From Chelatococcus sp. HY11 (lineage in GTDB: Bacteria > Pseudomonadota > Alphaproteobacteria > Rhizobiales > Beijerinckiaceae): a stretch of 64,000 bases of DNA. Location: the NCBI RefSeq assembly GCF_018398335.1, contig NZ_JAHBRX010000002.1, positions 1,178,001 through 1,242,000 on the forward strand, read 5' to 3'. The translations under genes were made by a program, and so were the position numbers. Position 1 is the stretch's first letter, and each line of letters opens with the position of its first letter. Below, piece after piece: positions 61,707 to 64,000 of the stretch. The notes under the pieces are model-generated. The model searched no databases. It worked only from the letters and a program-made list of their open reading frames with translations, and was not told where the DNA came from.

Positions 61707-62956
61707 TGTACGTTTCCTTGCTCGAAGGGGAGACCGGCTTCCTGTAAGAGCAAGTCCAGGAGCACGGTGGCGCCGGCGGCAACATGCGCAGGTTCGGCCC
61801 ACTCATCCGGATGATGGCTCACGCCGCCACGGCACGGGATGAAGATCATTGCGCTGCGGGACAACGACGCGAGCTGGCGTGCGTCATGGCCTGCGGCTGA
61901 AAGCACGGGCCGGCTCTTGTAGCCGTGCCGGGCAGCGGCCTTCGTGATGGCTTGCTGCAAATCGGGGTCGAAAGTGTTGGAAGGCGCATCCACCATGCAG
62001 TGGATGGACACCGAGCAGGGTGCAGCCAACGCCTCCGCGATTGCCTGCAACTCCCGACCGCATTGCTCCAGCACCGAATTCTCGGGATGGCGCAGATCGA
62101 TACGGAAAGTCAACCTTGAAGGCACGACCGAAGGCGCGTTCGGCTCAACGAGGACGCGTCCGATCGTGAATTTCACCAAAGGATCGCCGCTCATCGCCTC
62201 ATGCATACGCGAAGCGATCATCGCGAAAGCTTTGACGGCATCCTGCCGCTGCTTCATGGGCTCGGTGCCGGCATGTGCCTCGCGACCACAGAGAGTGATC
62301 TCATAGGTTTTCTTGCCCTGAATTCCGGTGACGACGCCAATCACCGCTCCTGCCTGCTCCAGACTGTCGGCCTGCTCGATATGCGGCTCGACATAGACGT
62401 GGACGGGAAAGCCGAGGGGGCGGGATTCGATCTCGGGAAAAGCGGCGTTGATTTTCGTGAGCGCATCGCCGACCCGAATACCTTCGGCGTCGCGCGTGGC
62501 CATGACCTCTTCCAGCGTGCGCACGCCCGCGAACAGCTCCGATCCCATCATACCTGGCGCGAAGCGGCTTCCCTCTTCATTCATCCAGGCGACGACCACG
62601 ATCGACCGTTCGGGCTTCATCCCTGCCTCGGCGATTGTCGTCACGGCTTCCAGCGCCGCGAGTGTGCCGAAGGTGCCGTCGAAGAGACCGCCGGTAGGCT
62701 GACTGTCGATATGACTGCCGGTAACGACGGGGGCCAATGTGCTCGAGCCTTCCAGCGTAAGGAACAGATTTCCAGCCGGATCGGTCGAGGGTTTGAGGCC
62801 CGCCTCCGCACCCCAATCGATGAGCCGTCGCCTGGCCAGTATCTCCGTCGCCGAAAGCGCTTGGCGATCGACACCTCCGCCGGGCAGCGCGCCGTCTTCG
62901 CCGAGTGCCATCAGCCGTTGCCAAAGCCGGTCCGCGGATATCGCCGCCTGAGCCAT
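61703..62956 (-). CDS. Zn-dependent amidohydrolase, AllC/HyuC family
   Basis: 417 residues of the M20-type allantoate amidohydrolase/N-carbamoyl-L-amino acid hydrolase family. VTGSHIDSQPTGGLFDGTFG gives metal ligands His and Asp, MNEEGSRFAPGMMGSELFAG gives the Glu pair, and VEPHIEQADSLEQAGAVIGV and CGREAHAGTEPMKQRQDAVK lie around the dimer/substrate region. It removes a carbamoyl or ureido group, releasing ammonia and CO2. It sits in one operon with an importer. The hyuAB genes at the other end of the window belong to a separate unit. Confidence 0.9.
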   Translation of the reverse strand: MAQAAISADRLWQRLMALGEDGALPGGGVDRQALSATEILARRRLIDWGAEAGLKPSTDPAGNLFLTLEGSSTLAPVVTGSHIDSQPTGGLFDGTFGTLAALEAVTTIAEAGMKPERSIVVVAWMNEEGSRFAPGMMGSELFAGVRTLEEVMATRDAEGIRVGDALTKINAAFPEIESRPLGFPVHVYVEPHIEQADSLEQAGAVIGVVTGIQGKKTYEITLCGREAHAGTEPMKQRQDAVKAFAMIASRMHEAMSGDPLVKFTIGRVLVEPNAPSVVPSRLTFRIDLRHPENSVLEQCGRELQAIAEALAAPCSVSIHCMVDAPSNTFDPDLQQAITKAAARHGYKSRPVLSAAGHDARQLASLSRSAMIFIPCRGGVSHHPDEWAEPAHVAAGATVLLDLLLQEAGLPFEQGNVQ

Positions 62957-62960
62957 GCTG

Positions 62961-63839
62961 TCACTCCGTCCGCATGACTTGAGCAGGATCAGCGCGCGGA
63001 TCGCGCACCTTCCAGGCGCCTTGCTCCACCTGAGCGATGAAATCGGCGACCAGTGAATTGAAGAGCGCTGGCTCCTCGAGGTTCAGCGTGTGCCCGGTCT
63101 TCGGCAGGATGGCGAGACCGACAGCGGGAAGCGTCTTCTTCAGGTAGATCGATGGTTGAAGACAATGGTCATCCTCGTCTCCGGTCATCACCAGAGTGGG
63201 CACCATCATCCGCTTCAACTCGTCCTCAAGGTCCCAGAAGGACGGACGCCGGCACTGAACACCACGCATCGTGTTGGCGGCACCGACGGCCGAATGGTGC
63301 GACAGCCTTTCGGCAAACGCGGCCCAGCCGCGCGGGTCCTTGTTCTGGAACTGCACGCGGCTCGCACCGAGCGCGTAAACTTTTGAGAAGCCAGCCGGAT
63401 CCCTTTCGAAATTGTCGGCCACCTTCAGCGAAGTATTGCGGAAATAGTCGGCGGTCTCCCGCTCGGTGCCATATCCGGCACCCGCGACGGTCAGCGACAG
63501 TGCGCGCCCAGGATAGTTCAGGCCGAAATGCAAGGTCGCAAATCCGCCCATGGACAGCCCGACGACGTGGGCCCTCTCGATACCGAGCGCGTCGAGCACG
63601 CAAAGCGCATCCGAAGCGGCGAGCGCCTGCGAGTATCTCTCCACATCGGCCGGAATCTCCGACGGGGCGTAGCCGCGCGCTGCATAGGTGATGCAGCGAT
63701 GGCGCCGCGCGAAGAAGCTCATCTGCGGCTCCCACGCATCATAATTGCCGCCGAACTCGTGTACGAAGAGAATCGGGGTGCCATCCTCTCCGGCCGTCTC
63801 GTAATAAAGCCTGGTTCCGTCACCTGCGACCGCGTACAT
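62961..63839 (-). CDS. Alpha/beta hydrolase
   Basis: 292 residues. LFVHEFGGNYDAWEPQMSFF is the oxyanion region, AHVVGLSMGGFATLHFGLNY is the nucleophile elbow with Ser, TLVMTGDEDDHCLQ carries the acid and LPKTGHTLNLEEP carries the histidine. It resembles 3-oxoadipate enol-lactonase and other carboxyl-ester or C-C hydrolases. The stop is 4 bp before the amidohydrolase start, so they are co-transcribed. Substrate unknown. Confidence 0.87.
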   Translation of the reverse strand: MYAVAGDGTRLYYETAGEDGTPILFVHEFGGNYDAWEPQMSFFARRHRCITYAARGYAPSEIPADVERYSQALAASDALCVLDALGIERAHVVGLSMGGFATLHFGLNYPGRALSLTVAGAGYGTERETADYFRNTSLKVADNFERDPAGFSKVYALGASRVQFQNKDPRGWAAFAERLSHHSAVGAANTMRGVQCRRPSFWDLEDELKRMMVPTLVMTGDEDDHCLQPSIYLKKTLPAVGLAILPKTGHTLNLEEPALFNSLVADFIAQVEQGAWKVRDPRADPAQVMRTE

Positions 63840-63857
63840 GAAAGCCTCTCTCGCAGC

Positions 63858-64000
63858 CTAGAAAAGGGCCGGAACGTCGTTGAGCGTGCGCGCCGTCTCG
63901 ATATAGCGCGGCAGGCCTTCGCAGAAGCGCTCGGCCCAGTCGCCGGGCACGGATGTCGAGACCTTTATGAAGCGGTCGCCGAAGGCCGCGGTGTGGTAGC
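63858..64000 (-). CDS. Unidentified protein, C-terminal part
   Basis: A frame enters from the right edge and ends at TAG 63858-63860, giving about 47 residues: FGDRFIKVSTSVPGDWAERF, then CEGLPRYIETARTL and NDVPALF. Codon use matches the neighbours, and the stop lies 18 bp before the alpha/beta hydrolase start, so it is very likely the preceding gene of the operon. I do not recognise the family; the RFIKVS strand followed by a helix recalls the end of some PLP aminotransferases, but this is too short to rely on. Confidence 0.55.
   Translation of the reverse strand, partial: YHTAAFGDRFIKVSTSVPGDWAERFCEGLPRYIETARTLNDVPALF

Noticed and set aside
1-64000. CRISPR arrays, tRNA and rRNA genes
   Set aside because: No regularly spaced repeats and no tRNA or rRNA signatures were noticed; a dedicated covariance search was not possible.

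Overview
The window comes from a high-GC alphaproteobacterium, most likely a Hyphomicrobiales (Rhizobiales) member, and lies on a secondary replicon (plasmid, megaplasmid or chromid). The evidence is a complete repABC replication/partition operon at 15.7-19.6 kb, two perfect 16-bp parS sites (20033-20048 and 20277-20292), and an antisense-RNA promoter and terminator between repB and repC. No rRNA, tRNA or CRISPR array was seen.

Layout. (1) 1-12.6 kb: a catabolic island with hyuA (partial), hyuB, a PhnW-like aminotransferase, a 2-hydroxyacid dehydrogenase, an RraA-like protein, a Gfo/Idh/MocA dehydrogenase, an NHL-repeat protein, a PuuE-like deacetylase, a VOC protein, an SDR, a small unknown protein and a Rid-family protein. 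Three similar operator-like sites (TTGT-N3-ACAA) sit at three of its promoters, so one off-window regulator probably controls it. It is interrupted at 5.4-7.3 kb by debris: a DadA-like pseudogene and an AT-rich Rhs toxin tip with a translationally coupled immunity-like gene. (2) 13.0-15.5 kb: an AraC regulator divergent from a Tat-exported arylsulfatase. (3) 15.7-23.0 kb: the repABC replicon, then remains of a tyrosine recombinase, a DUF1403 protein and ScpB, with a Phd/VapC pair between them. (4) 23.0-34.4 kb: MsrA, an alpha/beta hydrolase, an AAC(3)-I-like acetyltransferase, two lipoproteins (patatin, DUF3313), an RND efflux pump with its adaptor, and a divergent two-component system.

(5) 34.5-54.7 kb: a large aromatic/alicyclic catabolic region. 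It has an MhpA-type flavin monooxygenase with a DUF2783 partner, LuxR, GntR and MarR regulators, the complete homogentisate ring-cleavage route (hmgA, fumarylacetoacetase, maleylacetoacetate isomerase), two KstD-like flavin desaturases, a Liv-type ABC importer, an aldo/keto reductase and an aldehyde dehydrogenase. Together they suggest uptake of a ketone-bearing alicyclic or aromatic acid, ring desaturation by the two flavoproteins, hydroxylation to homogentisate, and cleavage to fumarate and acetoacetate. This pathway is inferred.

(6) 54.8-64.0 kb, minus strand: a tightly coupled operon with a partial unidentified gene, an alpha/beta hydrolase, an AllC/HyuC-type amidohydrolase, a bicupin and an NMT1/SsuABC-type ABC importer. 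A DapA-like lyase and an aldehyde dehydrogenase follow. It looks like uptake and breakdown of an N-carbamoyl or amide compound of unknown identity.

The most unusual signals are the pairing of two KstD-like desaturases with a homogentisate pathway, the LivF/LivG pair whose non-canonical motifs fall in the same composite ATP site, the shared operator in region 1, and the decayed maintenance module beside an intact repABC.
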